DNA of 64,000 nucleotides from Fragilariopsis cylindrus CCMP1102 (taxonomy: Eukaryota; Bacillariophyta; Bacillariophyceae; Bacillariales; Bacillariaceae): contig FMBT01000296.1 in the NCBI GenBank assembly GCA_900095095.1, positions 620,001 through 684,000 of the forward strand, written 5' to 3'. The notes below the pieces were generated by a model. The model searched no databases, was not told the origin of the DNA, and worked only from the letters and a program-made list of their open reading frames with translations. The position numbers and the translations under genes are program-made. This document shows, one piece after another, positions 10,851 to 20,840 of this stretch (position 1 is its first letter; each line of letters starts with the position of its first letter).

Positions 10851-11701
10851 ATGAAAATATCCAATATTGTACGTGTTAGCCATTTGCTTCTAGCATATTA
10901 TAGTGGACTCAGTGCTACTAGCAGCGGTGTCGAAGCACGTCGTCTCGATGAGAAGACAAGAGACGATGCTTTGGAAAACAAAGCATCATTCAAGCTGGAG
11001 CATATCGATCAATATTACAGCTGTGGATCAACCTGGCATAAAAAGACGGCAATAGATTATCCAAACAATTCCGACAATAACGGAAAGTCATATCCAGTGG
11101 TTCTTTTTGCACGGGGTTCCGGTGGTTGGAGTGATGATTACAAACCATGGCTTAGAAGTATTGCAGAACAAGATTTAATTGTCATTGCTCCCGAAGCCAG
11201 TATCAGCACTCCAGCACATGAGGCAATATACGCATCAGTGAATATAACACGCTGTAAAGAAGATGGAGATCTAGAGTATGCACTGGAATGGGCATTGAAA
11301 AATCCTGATAGGCTTGGTGCGACACCTGATTGGAGCCGCATTGGTGTTGTGGGACATTCGCAAGGTGCTAAACACATTCCAACGTTCATCTTCATGGTGT
11401 CCCATCTTTTTTCATTACATCAAAGAACGATAAGATACAGAAAAAAGCTACTACAAAAGTAAAAGATTTTTATAATACAGCACCACACCCTAAATTGTAT
11501 GCGGAACTACTACATGGAGGACATGGTGAGCAACACGGTGAAAACTGTAGCAAACCTTATTGTTATCAGTTAGGCAAATATACTGGACACTTTCTTGCAT
11601 GTTACCTCTCTCATACTAAGTCAAGCTGTGAAAAGATTAAGGGAATCTGTGACGACTCATCCGCTCCTATGGAGGAATGTATCAACATCAAACAAATCTA
11701 A
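10851..11701 (+). CDS. Secreted alpha/beta hydrolase, internally deleted
   Basis: The ATG at 10851 was preferred over 10788 because it starts a signal peptide (MKISNIVRVSHLLLAYYSG). The first part runs to about 11385 and contains VVLFARGSGGW (strand and oxyanion region) and the nucleophile elbow GHSQG near 11350. In a different frame from about 11393, VPSFFITSKND carries the expected acidic residue and LLHGGHGEQHG the catalytic His, ending ...CINIKQI. All three triad positions are therefore present. The roughly 40-60 residues normally found between nucleophile and acid are missing and the frame changes there. The layout recalls dienelactone-hydrolase, PETase or chlorophyllase-like folds, but the substrate cannot be told. 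Several Cys residues near the C-terminus suggest disulfides. Probably a non-functional allele or collapsed assembly. Confidence 0.6.
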
Positions 11702-12284
11702 TAAGACCGTGACTGTAGTACATCATATATGTGAAACTCTTGCTCGCTTTATATGCAATAGATTTTCGTACAATGGAATGTTGTCTTTTAAATTGGATAT
11801 ACAGTACAGTACAGTACAGTACTGCATTCGACAAACTAAATGAGATTACAAGTAGAATTATTTAACTAAACAAGAATCAGACGTACAATTGCGAATATAG
11901 AAGATTCAATACGATTAAACTATATATGATCTATTCAAAAATGTAAATCGTATTGAATCTTCCATACTGTACTTCTTGTTGTTGCTGAGCTGTATTTTTT
12001 TTCCTATCTTAATTCGTATATTCATTTAATTGTATAGAACATTCCGTATGTTTGATTGTTGCTTTGTTTTACTACATAGATAATATATATCGCGCTACCA
12101 GTTTCGCTGTGTGTTGTTTTCTCGTGTTGTCCACATCGAACCCTCTAGTAGTGTCAAGATATTCTGATTCATTCGTTACGTGAAGTTCGGAGGTGAAGAC
12201 TGAATTTACTGAATATACTCCCTTTCCTTTTTAGTCCATGTAAGCAAGCACGGTGAAATTGGAATTGGTATAGATATCTAAGTA
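11702..12284. other. Intergenic between convergent genes
   Basis: No gene. An (ACAGT)n stretch lies at 11798-11824. An imperfect inverted repeat around TCGTATTGAATCTTC lies at about 11900-11965. The first copy of a 32-bp direct repeat (12166-12197) flanks the glycosyltransferase gene. Confidence 0.5.
12166..12197. repeat. 32-bp direct repeat, copy 1
   Basis: Matches 13907-13938 in the same orientation with two mismatches (core GTGAAGTTCGGAGGTGAA). The pair brackets the glycosyltransferase gene on both sides. Confidence 0.8.
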
Positions 12285-13778
12285 TCAAAAATCATTGCCG
12301 GTAAGGTTGTAAGCGTCAATAAAATCGGCCTTGAGATCTTTGAAGAAGCCTCCTGCGGGTACAGTGTTGTGCTTGGCAAAGACCTTGGGTAGATTTGTGA
12401 GTTCCAATCCGATTGGACATATTTGTTTCCAATGCATTTTGTACATTGCCATATCTGTTGTAGTCTCTTTATGATCGATAGTGAGCGGGAGCCCCGTTTT
12501 GGGATTTGGGTGCTCGGGCCGACCGAGGGCTGGTACCCTAGAAAAAGTGCCGCCAACGACAAGAATATCGGCCTTCACAAAGTGCCTCCAGTCGCGTAGA
12601 TTCAGGTCCATATTCATAGCGTGATCTTTTCCGCCGCCTCTCATGTCTTGGGCCAAGTGGAAATGTTCCACGAGACCATCGTACATGGTCCAATTTCTCG
12701 TGATGTTGAGCTCTCTGTGTACAAGGCCGTAATCCTCCGAGAATACATGCACCTCCGGTGATTTCCCGGCCTTCTGCAGGATGGATCGAAGCCGTCGTAG
12801 CAAGGCGACATAGAACTGGTCCAAAAAAGGCTTTCTATTCCAATCGATAAAGTCTCCTCTTCGAATATGGACGGCCACGGTAACGACATTCGGATCATCG
12901 GTGCTCTCAAATAGCTCCTCTTCGGCAAGAGTGCTGTTGGAAATATGAGGGCTCAAGGAGGCATTGATAATCATATCTCCCCACTTCCGCCGCATCACAT
13001 CATCAAAGCCGCAGTCAATGTTTTTCTTCGTCCAATCTATCAATGCGTCGTCATCTCTCAAGAAAGTATACTGACCCGGCTTTGTGGGGGGAGTATTCAA
13101 CAAGGTGCTATCCAATCTTTCATAGAGTTTTAGATCGGGTGTATAGGGAGGGCAAGCTTCAATGCTAGAGTCAAAGTACTTGGCTGGACCAAAGCTACCT
13201 TCCTTAATGCAAAACTTAAAGTCATTACAATTGGCATAGGCCATGAGGTTCAGGGGCCGTTGTATGTTGGACCCCAAACGATCTGGACGGACATACTTCA
13301 TTTCTATCACAATGTCATCCTTGTACTTTATTGTTGCCGCTATGATATCATTGGTTATTTTGGTGCTCTTATTGATCTCAGGAAAATATGCGATACCGCC
13401 CGTGATATTTGTACTTGTATTTGTACTTCGCGTTGTTGTCTCGTGTTTGTGTTCGACGAGAGAAGGTCTGGTCGAATTCTGCTCCATAGAAAGAGTTGGA
13501 ATAGAAGAAGAATTGCTTGTTGTTGATGTCGATGTTGATGCCTTGGAGAGATCGTCTATAGATTCTGTTTTTTCGTCCTGGATTTTGGTCTTCGTTTCCA
13601 ATTTCGAGTCGACGGTACTTGTAGTTTCAGCAGCACGAAAATAACTTTGGTATGGAACTGTGGAGTAGACTGACAATCCAATTGATAGCACCATAAACAA
13701 ACACACGGTAAGCCATTGCCCTTGTTGATGGCGTCTCCTTTGTGATCTTTTGAGAGTTTTACTGAGTTGGAGAGTCAT
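12285..13778 (-). CDS. Type II membrane glycosyltransferase, HIRRGD fucosyltransferase-like
   Basis: A 497-residue intronless product. A basic cytosolic N-terminus is followed by one membrane helix (about residues 22-42) and a long Ser/Thr-rich stem with many N-x-S/T sites, the usual plan of a Golgi glycosyltransferase. The catalytic part starts near residue 155. VAVHIRRGDF (HIRRGD at 304-309) matches the nucleotide-sugar motif shared by alpha-1,2-, alpha-1,6- and protein O-fucosyltransferases. VHVFSED and the DILVVGGTFSRVPAL segment resemble the second and third motifs. It likely transfers fucose or a related sugar from GDP-sugar to secreted glycoproteins or polysaccharide; the acceptor is unknown. 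The start at 13778 gives a compact tail and anchor. GC content looks higher here than in neighbouring genes. Confidence 0.78.
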   Translation of the reverse strand: MTLQLSKTLKRSQRRRHQQGQWLTVCLFMVLSIGLSVYSTVPYQSYFRAAETTSTVDSKLETKTKIQDEKTESIDDLSKASTSTSTTSNSSSIPTLSMEQNSTRPSLVEHKHETTTRSTNTSTNITGGIAYFPEINKSTKITNDIIAATIKYKDDIVIEMKYVRPDRLGSNIQRPLNLMAYANCNDFKFCIKEGSFGPAKYFDSSIEACPPYTPDLKLYERLDSTLLNTPPTKPGQYTFLRDDDALIDWTKKNIDCGFDDVMRRKWGDMIINASLSPHISNSTLAEEELFESTDDPNVVTVAVHIRRGDFIDWNRKPFLDQFYVALLRRLRSILQKAGKSPEVHVFSEDYGLVHRELNITRNWTMYDGLVEHFHLAQDMRGGGKDHAMNMDLNLRDWRHFVKADILVVGGTFSRVPALGRPEHPNPKTGLPLTIDHKETTTDMAMYKMHWKQICPIGLELTNLPKVFAKHNTVPAGGFFKDLKADFIDAYNLTGNDF

Positions 13779-15800
13779 TATACTACTACAGTATGGTGCT
13801 ATACTTTGTGTTGCTTTCGAAGAGTCAGTCGTCCGATAGAAGAAAGGGATATATTATTGTGTCGCGACGTGAACTGCAATTCCCATGGTCGTTGATTGAT
13901 TCGATTGATTCATCCGTTAAGTGAAGTTCGGAGGTGAATTCCAACTTAAATTTTCAAATCTTCTCACTTCGCGCTAACAATTTCGGTCCATCGCTCTTGT
14001 CAATACGGTACGGTACCGGCATATAATATTATAATAATATATTATATTGTACTGTATGTTTGTGATCGTGTTAACAATGGGATCGCATCGACTGAATCGA
14101 CTGGCGATTCATTCAACATGGGAGGCAAGCACTTTTTAATCTTATAATTATGCGTCAGTAGTTAGTGGAGAGCGATGAAGGTTTGCATGTTCTTCTTCTA
14201 ATTAGTGTATGCATCATATTACCATAAATAAGCAGTCGTGCATACTGTATATGCTTATCCTACAATATAATATATTATTATAATATTATAATAATATAAT
14301 ATATTAAGAGTAGACATCGCTTCACGATTAATCATGAAGCGCCACTCACCGTAGGATCACAACCGAACTCACAGTTCACGTTGGATTGAAAATAATACAG
14401 CCCTTGCTTTCAATAAATACTAACAATACTTAGGTCCATATGCGCCACCATCTTATTTGGGTCGAATGACACCACTATTCGTCCTAAGCAAGCGTGCTCG
14501 TTTACTGTTTAGCAAAAAAAGGAAATAAATAATGTATTTTTTTTCGTCGAAGCACATAATTCTACGAAAAGAGTGAGGAGTCTACAAAAATTAGCGCGGA
14601 CTGCACATGCCGATTTGATAACAACTCTAATAGGTAGAGGGAGATAGATAGAGAGGGTTAGATAGAGTTAAAGGGTTATTAGAGAGAGTTAGAGAAAGAA
14701 AGAGGGAAGAAAAAATGAGAGATTCATAGAGATGCGTTGAATTTTGGTTATAGTGAGATATGACGACGTCGTCGCAACAAATAATCAGACCTCATTCTTT
14801 TCTATTCAATTCAATCTATATTTCTCGACGTTGTTATATTTGATCCTTAAAGGACAGAGGAAGTAAACGCACATTCATTTTCTTTTTTGACCTTCTTATA
14901 ATTATCGGGGGATTGCGCCCTTTATTTTTCGCTTAGTCTCGCATTATATATTGCTTCGATGGTGACTGACGATTGCATGAATAATAAGAATAGTATCAAG
15001 ATGATGAGGAAGAGAAGAGAAGAAGCATAACAATAATCTGCGACGAGAATTTAGAAAAAAAAAAACGGATAATTTTCAAGAGTTTGTCGTCGTCGTCGTC
15101 GTGCGTATCCATCGTATTACGTATCGTATCGTATCGTATCGTATCGTATCGTCATCAAAAACCAGCCATCATCATCGCTATCGTAACAATGATAGATCTC
15201 AATAATAAACCACAAAATGACGAGAAAGACAGAGAGACAGCCATGCAGAGAGAACGAGAAGAAAGTGAACCTTATAATATTAGACCACAATAATCCTTTA
15301 GCATAATATAATGAAGTTTTTAAGAAGTGCTTCGAAAGAAGTAGAAGTAGAAAGGAAAAACCCAGGAACCGTACATGATAGACTAAGAAAATTTGATATT
15401 ATATACTGTAATATGATCTTCTCAACTATAATAGACTAGCAACGTGTAATACAGTAGTGGGTGAATTTGTGATGAGAACAGTAAAGATGATAATTATACA
15501 ATCATTTTTTTCAAAATTAAGATGAATTTTTTATTTGATATATATATATATATATATTATTTTAGATGTAGGACTATTTAGGAATTAGATATAATAGTAA
15601 CCGTATATGCAATATGTATTTGTGTGTGCGTGTGTGTGTGTACGTGTGTTAGATATCCTATTGTTAGATGTGTAATATATTGTTATCAATAATATATAAC
15701 CTTTTTTTTTGTTTTGGGGTACGTGCTTGTATAGTTTTGTATCACGTCTTCCATCATGCCAGTGCCATTTTCTTTTATTTATTTATCTAATGAAGTGTTT
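13779..15800. other. 2-kb intergenic region with AT palindromes and microsatellites
   Basis: No convincing gene. It holds 32-bp repeat copy 2 (13907-13938), AT-only palindromes near 14022-14050 and 14262-14306, a purine-rich GATAGA stretch (14636-14715), a (GTATC)n run at about 15118-15152, a (TA)n run at about 15540-15557 and a (GT)n stretch near 15620-15642. Confidence 0.55.
13907..13938. repeat. 32-bp direct repeat, copy 2
   Basis: Same orientation as 12166-12197 with two mismatches. It lies about 130 bp upstream of the glycosyltransferase start. Confidence 0.8.
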
Positions 15801-16842
15801 TTAATTTTCTTTTAAACATAGTTCCTTCTTACTACCACATTTCTTGGGACATAATTCCTTCAATGGTTTTCCTTCCTTAGATTCATCACTGCATAATAAT
15901 CCTTTCTCTTCAATTTGTTGACATTTAACTTTTTTTGTCTTACCATTAATTTTAACTTTAATCTTATCTTTTTTATCTTTACATTTACTTTTAAAATAAA
16001 AAAATTGTGTACAATAGAAATGGAAATGATTTTTTGTTTGTATGTTATGTGAGAAAAAAATTTGAATGAAAATTATAATATATTTATCATTCTATATAGA
16101 TCTGAAACTTACCATTGTTCCTTTTTACAAAATGATGGACAAAAATCTTCCACTAGATTATCTTTGTATTTTTTTAAACAATTCACAGATCGTTTCTTTT
16201 TTTTCTTTAAAAACTTTTTACAATTTTTATTACTTTTCTCGAATGTACTATCATCTTCACATGGACCACGTTTCGGTTCAGTAGATGGTGATGAGTCAGT
16301 TGGTGAATCGGATGGTGCACGATCAGTTGGTGACTCTGATGGTGCACGATCAGTTGGTGAATCGGATGGTGCACGACTTGCTAATGGATCATAACATTGT
16401 TCAGCATTTGTTTGACACCATGGTGCTTGATTGGATTGTGGTGTACCCTCATAATCAGCATCAGTACTACCACCATAAAGAGATGGACATGCTGATAGAG
16501 CGAACATACGATAGAGTGTAATTGCATTACCAGTTTTATATGACCATGTTGATAAACATTGATTAAATTCTTTTGCACTATCAAACATATAGTTCATTGT
16601 TACTACTGATGATAAATTCCATTCATCTAATGGTTGATTAAATACTTTTGCATTTGAAAACATGTATTTCATTCTTAATACCTTTGATGTATTCCAAGAT
16701 TCAATTTGTTGATCAAAAACAGGTGCCTTTTGTATTATGTGTGGGAAAAAGTACAGTAATTGTGTAATATAATGTGAGTACTAGAAAAAAAAGACAAACA
16801 TACTTAAAACGTCACATATGTGCATGCATACGTACGTACACA

Positions 16843-16879
<37 letters not shown>

Positions 16880-18345
16880 GTACACACATAAGATAAAAGA
16901 CTTACATTTGAAAACATCTGACTCATGTCTTCAACACCACTAGTATCCCAACTATTTAATTGTTGATTAAATCCTTTTGCATTTCTAAACATATATTTCA
17001 TATCGCTTGCAGATGATGTATCCCATGAGTTGATTGGTTGATTAAATTTTGATGCACCATCAAATGTATTTCTAAAATAGTTTACATTACTTGTATCCCA
17101 ACAATGTAATGGTGAATTAAAATCATAATTCTTAAGTCCAGAAAATATAGAAGACATATCTGTAACGTTCTTTGTATTCCAACAATTAATTGGTGTATTA
17201 CGAAAATAATTTGGACAAAAATTCGTCTGTGTACATGCATAAATAAGATATCGAAAATCTCTACCATATGGTAGAGAATCTACAGAAACAACAGGTCTAC
17301 CGGTATTTGAACAGGAAGCTTCACAATCATCAGTAGGTATTAGGATACGCGCAGCAGCAGCAGCAGTGACAACATCAGCTGGATCAGAATAGACGTCGGC
17401 ATCATCATCTCCTTCTTCGCTGTTGTAATAAGAAATAGCGTCGGCGTCGGCGTCGGCGTTATTATCGTTGTAGTACATTGAATGATAATAATTTGCTTCT
17501 TGATTCGTTTCCTCTTCTTCATCGCTTCCTTCGTTATTCAGCATCATAAGGATTGTGTTTGAATAACCAGCAGCAGTAGCGTCTCCATAAAGAAGTTCAG
17601 TTCTGTCAATACAAATTCCGGTCATCGATGTCGTCGATGAGGATGATTCAACACAAATCATATCCTTCGAGGTACATGATGATGATACTACTACTACCGG
17701 TAGAAGACCAGAATCAAGATTCATTTTCATGAGATTCTTTTTTGTAATAGCAGGCTTACATAGTTCTTCTTCTTTTTCTTCTTCAACAGAAGAAGAAGAA
17801 GAAGAAGAAGAATCGTGGTCACCACTATCAGCAGTAGCCTTGTTAGTAACGTTAACGACGTCGTCACGATCGTTGTCATTGTTCTTGTTCTTGTTCTGGT
17901 TCTTGCTCTTGTTCTTGCTTGTGTTGTCCTTATTCTCGTCGTCGGCGGCGATGATGACGGACGCTTCATTTTTATTTCGAATCTTATTCGGTTCAAGACG
18001 AAATTGAAGTTTCTTGTATATATTACTTTTCTTGACTTGAGAGAAAGGAGAAGTAGAAGTTGATAACAACAACAGCTCCTCGTCGTCGTTACTGTCGCTT
18101 ACATTTCTATTACTTCGAGTAGACTTGTTATTGTTATTGTCATTGTTACTGATGCCATCGTAATAGTCAACTTCTTCAATAACTTCATCATTAGTATTAC
18201 GGAGAAGAAGAAGATCATCCGCAGCTGATAATGCTGACGATTCGTTTACTTTTTCACTCGCATTCGCATTCGTAGCAGTTGCCGTTGTTGCCGACGCAGC
18301 AATCGTAGCCGAAAGGAACGATGTTAATGCAACTGATAGTTTCAT
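15801..18345 (-). CDS. Secreted BspA-like (DUF285) protein with Cys-rich tail
   Basis: Exons 18345-16906, 16726-16113 and 15987-15801 join in phase across introns 16727-16905 and 15988-16112 (both GTAAGT..AAAG), giving 746 residues. A signal peptide (MKLSVALTSFLSATIAASA) leads a long acidic Ser/Asn-rich region. DUF285 repeats follow, with the motif W(N/D)TSxxxxMxxMFxxAxxFNQ running straight across the first splice (SQMFSN joined to APVFDQQIESW). A linker of SPTDRAPSD repeats precedes two Cys clusters: one with VEDFCPSFCKKEQ, whose next Cys is made at the splice, and one ending ELCPKKCG. DUF285 repeats occur in surface proteins of bacteria, Entamoeba and diatoms and are usually linked to adhesion. 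Likely cell-surface or frustule-associated, which is inferred. The first intron holds a (CA)n run with an open frame that would mislead a naive gene call. Confidence 0.85.
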
Positions 18346-19434
18346 AGTAATTGGCGTGGTATCGAGCGGATGCGGGAGCTTTAATTACAAGTAAGTAGGT
18401 AAGTAAGTGTATTACGAATGCAATTCAATAAGAAATACTGTGTACAACGAATACACAAAGATTTGAATTTGTGTTATTGTGTGTATGGTATGATTTCTTT
18501 TTCTTTAATATTGTCTCAAGCAAGCAAGCAATTGCGTGTGTATTTATTCGAGAGACGAGTAGAAGGATCACTCCCAAGGTTCTAGCTGCTCACGTGAAGT
18601 GTCAACTTGTATGCTGATGTTGGGTTGTGTTTTGTTTTGTTAGATGTGTCGTGGTTACTAACTTTGTGATCTTTTGATCATTGGTCCTTTTCACATCCAT
18701 CACTCCATTATCAAGAAAAAAAATCCTATTACGGTTCTTGAAGTACTAGTAGTGATTTTTGCGATTCATTAGGGCCTTTTTTTTAATCGATTGAATCGAA
18801 GAATCGAACGAATGAAGATCGAATCAATAGATTTGAATTCATCAACGACAGATTTAATAACAGTACGTACAGTAGTACAGTCGTTGTAAATGTATAAATG
18901 GCGGGAGGATCGTTCCCGTCGTCCGTCATGCGATGCTGCACGGATTGTACAGTAGGCGCCTACTCTAGTACTGTAGCAGAGCATTACTATATTCAACTAC
19001 TGTATGGCATGGGTTTTGATCTTGCTTGTACTATGAGTGTATTAAATATTTAGTCCTACTATTATTACTACCACCATATATATTATCTTCTACAGTAGTA
19101 TGTATGTATGTGTGGCAGACTATACAATGGCACCAGTGTTTCTATGGTTATAATTCTTTCCTGGATGATCAAATTAACTAACTACTCTCTATGATGATGT
19201 GAGGATTCTGGGTCCCTCTTTCATCTTGTCCTACTATTACTGTAGGCACAGATTATGATTTGCTAAGCAGCAGGCTAGATAGTGTGGCATAGTGCATGCA
19301 AAAGCTACTACAATCAAAAATAATAGATAAAAGCAAACAGCTAATTGTTAGATAACTAAAGGAATGTACTGCTGCTTCTGCTGCTGCTGATAATTCAACC
19401 AACAAATGCACATACTGTGTGTTCTTTGGTATTG

Positions 19435-19473
<39 letters not shown>

Positions 19474-19600
19474 AGAATAGTGTGCTTGCACTGCTCAGCT
19501 CCACACACACACACACACACACAGATTTCAGTCTGTCTGTGTATATATGATCCTGTATGTACTTACCTTTGGGCATTCCATATTGGTTGATAACTTTTAT
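18346..19600. other. Intergenic, microsatellite-rich
   Basis: No supported gene. (CAA)n lies at about 19437-19473 and (CA)n at about 19500-19521; both create spurious open frames. Many TACTGT / ACAGTA words occur. Confidence 0.55.
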
Positions 19601-20100
19601 CCATCAATGAGCTTGCTACTTTTATCTTATTTTATGGTGCTGATCATGATTGGATCATGACCTATGAGGATCTAATATTACTGATTCATGCTCTGCTACT
19701 TTACTTGCATACCATAGTATTTCAATGAGTTTGCTGTTGGTGTTTCATTTCACTAACTAGTGCTTGGTCTCTATTGCTGTGCTGATATCATGCACTGCTG
19801 ATGAGTTGTTGTATGCTATTGCTTTGTAGACTGGTACACACTCTATTGGTGTTTATTTAGTTCCTTGTTGATAATGAGTTGCTTTGTTGTCTGTTCATGC
19901 TGTTGTTGTTTTATGCTCTGAATGGTGCTGCTGTTATGCTTCATGCTCTGCTCGTGCTAGTGTTATATCATACTACACCTTCTTGTTGCTTAACTACCTA
20001 CTACATGTACTCCCTCTTTTGCTTACTGCACCTGCTTGTGCTTACTGCACCTGCTTTGTTATTGTTGTTGTGCTACATGCTCTGTTATGTTGCTAACAAG
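19600..20100 (+). repeat. Interspersed repeat family R, copy 1
   Basis: Similar to 38310-38750 in the opposite orientation. Shared landmarks are ATGCTCTGCTACTTT, CATAGTATTTCAATGAG, TTTCATTTCACTAACTAG and ACACCTTC.TGTTG. A more diverged third copy lies at about 30340-30650 (minus). No coding capacity recognised; family unknown. Confidence 0.7.
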
Positions 20101-20540
20101 GGCTCTGCACATGATGTGTATTTTTCTTTATAGTGTGTTTGTTTGTATGCATTGAAACAACATACCGTGTATAGAATTCATGTGGTGTCATGTGGTTTGG
20201 GGGGATGGTTGAACAGCCAGAGAAAATAGCTACTGTATAATATGTCCAACAAGAAGTAAGTACTACTCTAATCAAGCAGTGAAACAACATCAACAATAGT
20301 CCAACTTTTTGTTTATAGATACTAGTACAGTAAAGTAAAGCTATATATTGTTAAGACAAGTCCTGAATACTAACTGTACCTAGCTAGAAGAAAAAAAGAT
20401 AGATAATACTAGATATGTGTATAGAGCGTACTGTACAACAATATTTTATGATTTAACTTGTATAATATTAGTATTATACTTTTATTTATTTTACATGTTT
20501 TCACTTCATTTTTCATTTCAGGTACCTCGGTAGGTATCGA
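20101..20540. other. Intergenic, no gene seen
   Basis: AT-rich spacer between repeat copy 1 and the trailer of the protease gene. Nothing beyond short open frames. Confidence 0.45.
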
Positions 20541-20604
20541 TGTCATTCTCGTCTCGTCTCATTTATTCATCAGTTATATCAAATTTAAGGACAATTATTA
20601 CATG

Positions 20605-20830
20605 ATTTTGGACATATATCACGAAATTTCATGCCTCTGTATTGTTTATCATCATCTTTTCCTTTATAGGTTGATTTAAATTTACCTTTATTTTTACATT
20701 TTCCTTTTTGTTTAATTTTTAATCAATGGATTCGTTTATTTTTCTTTTTCTTAAATTTAAATAAACTTTTATCTGTTCCGGGTAAATCAACACATACTTC
20801 TTCTTCTATTGGAAGAAGTGATAATGATGG
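20605..20830 (-). pseudogene. Decayed second ShKT-like module behind the protease gene
   Basis: On the minus strand this repeats the last exon of the neighbouring protease. EEEVCVDLPGTDKSLFKFK parallels the live QEQEVCRDLPETLSTLFKFK, and the copy ends RDICPKSCNNCP where the live gene has MDICAKTCGTCF. The copy lies past the live gene's stop codons, in another frame, and has an in-frame stop where the live copy has a Cys-Tyr pair. It is a tandem duplicate of the terminal module, apparently no longer translated with the protease. Confidence 0.8.
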
Positions 20831-20840
20831 TGGTTCATTA

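Noticed and set aside
19253-19576. Minus-strand frame with a poly-Val run
   Set aside because: Produced by (CAA)n and (CA)n microsatellites.
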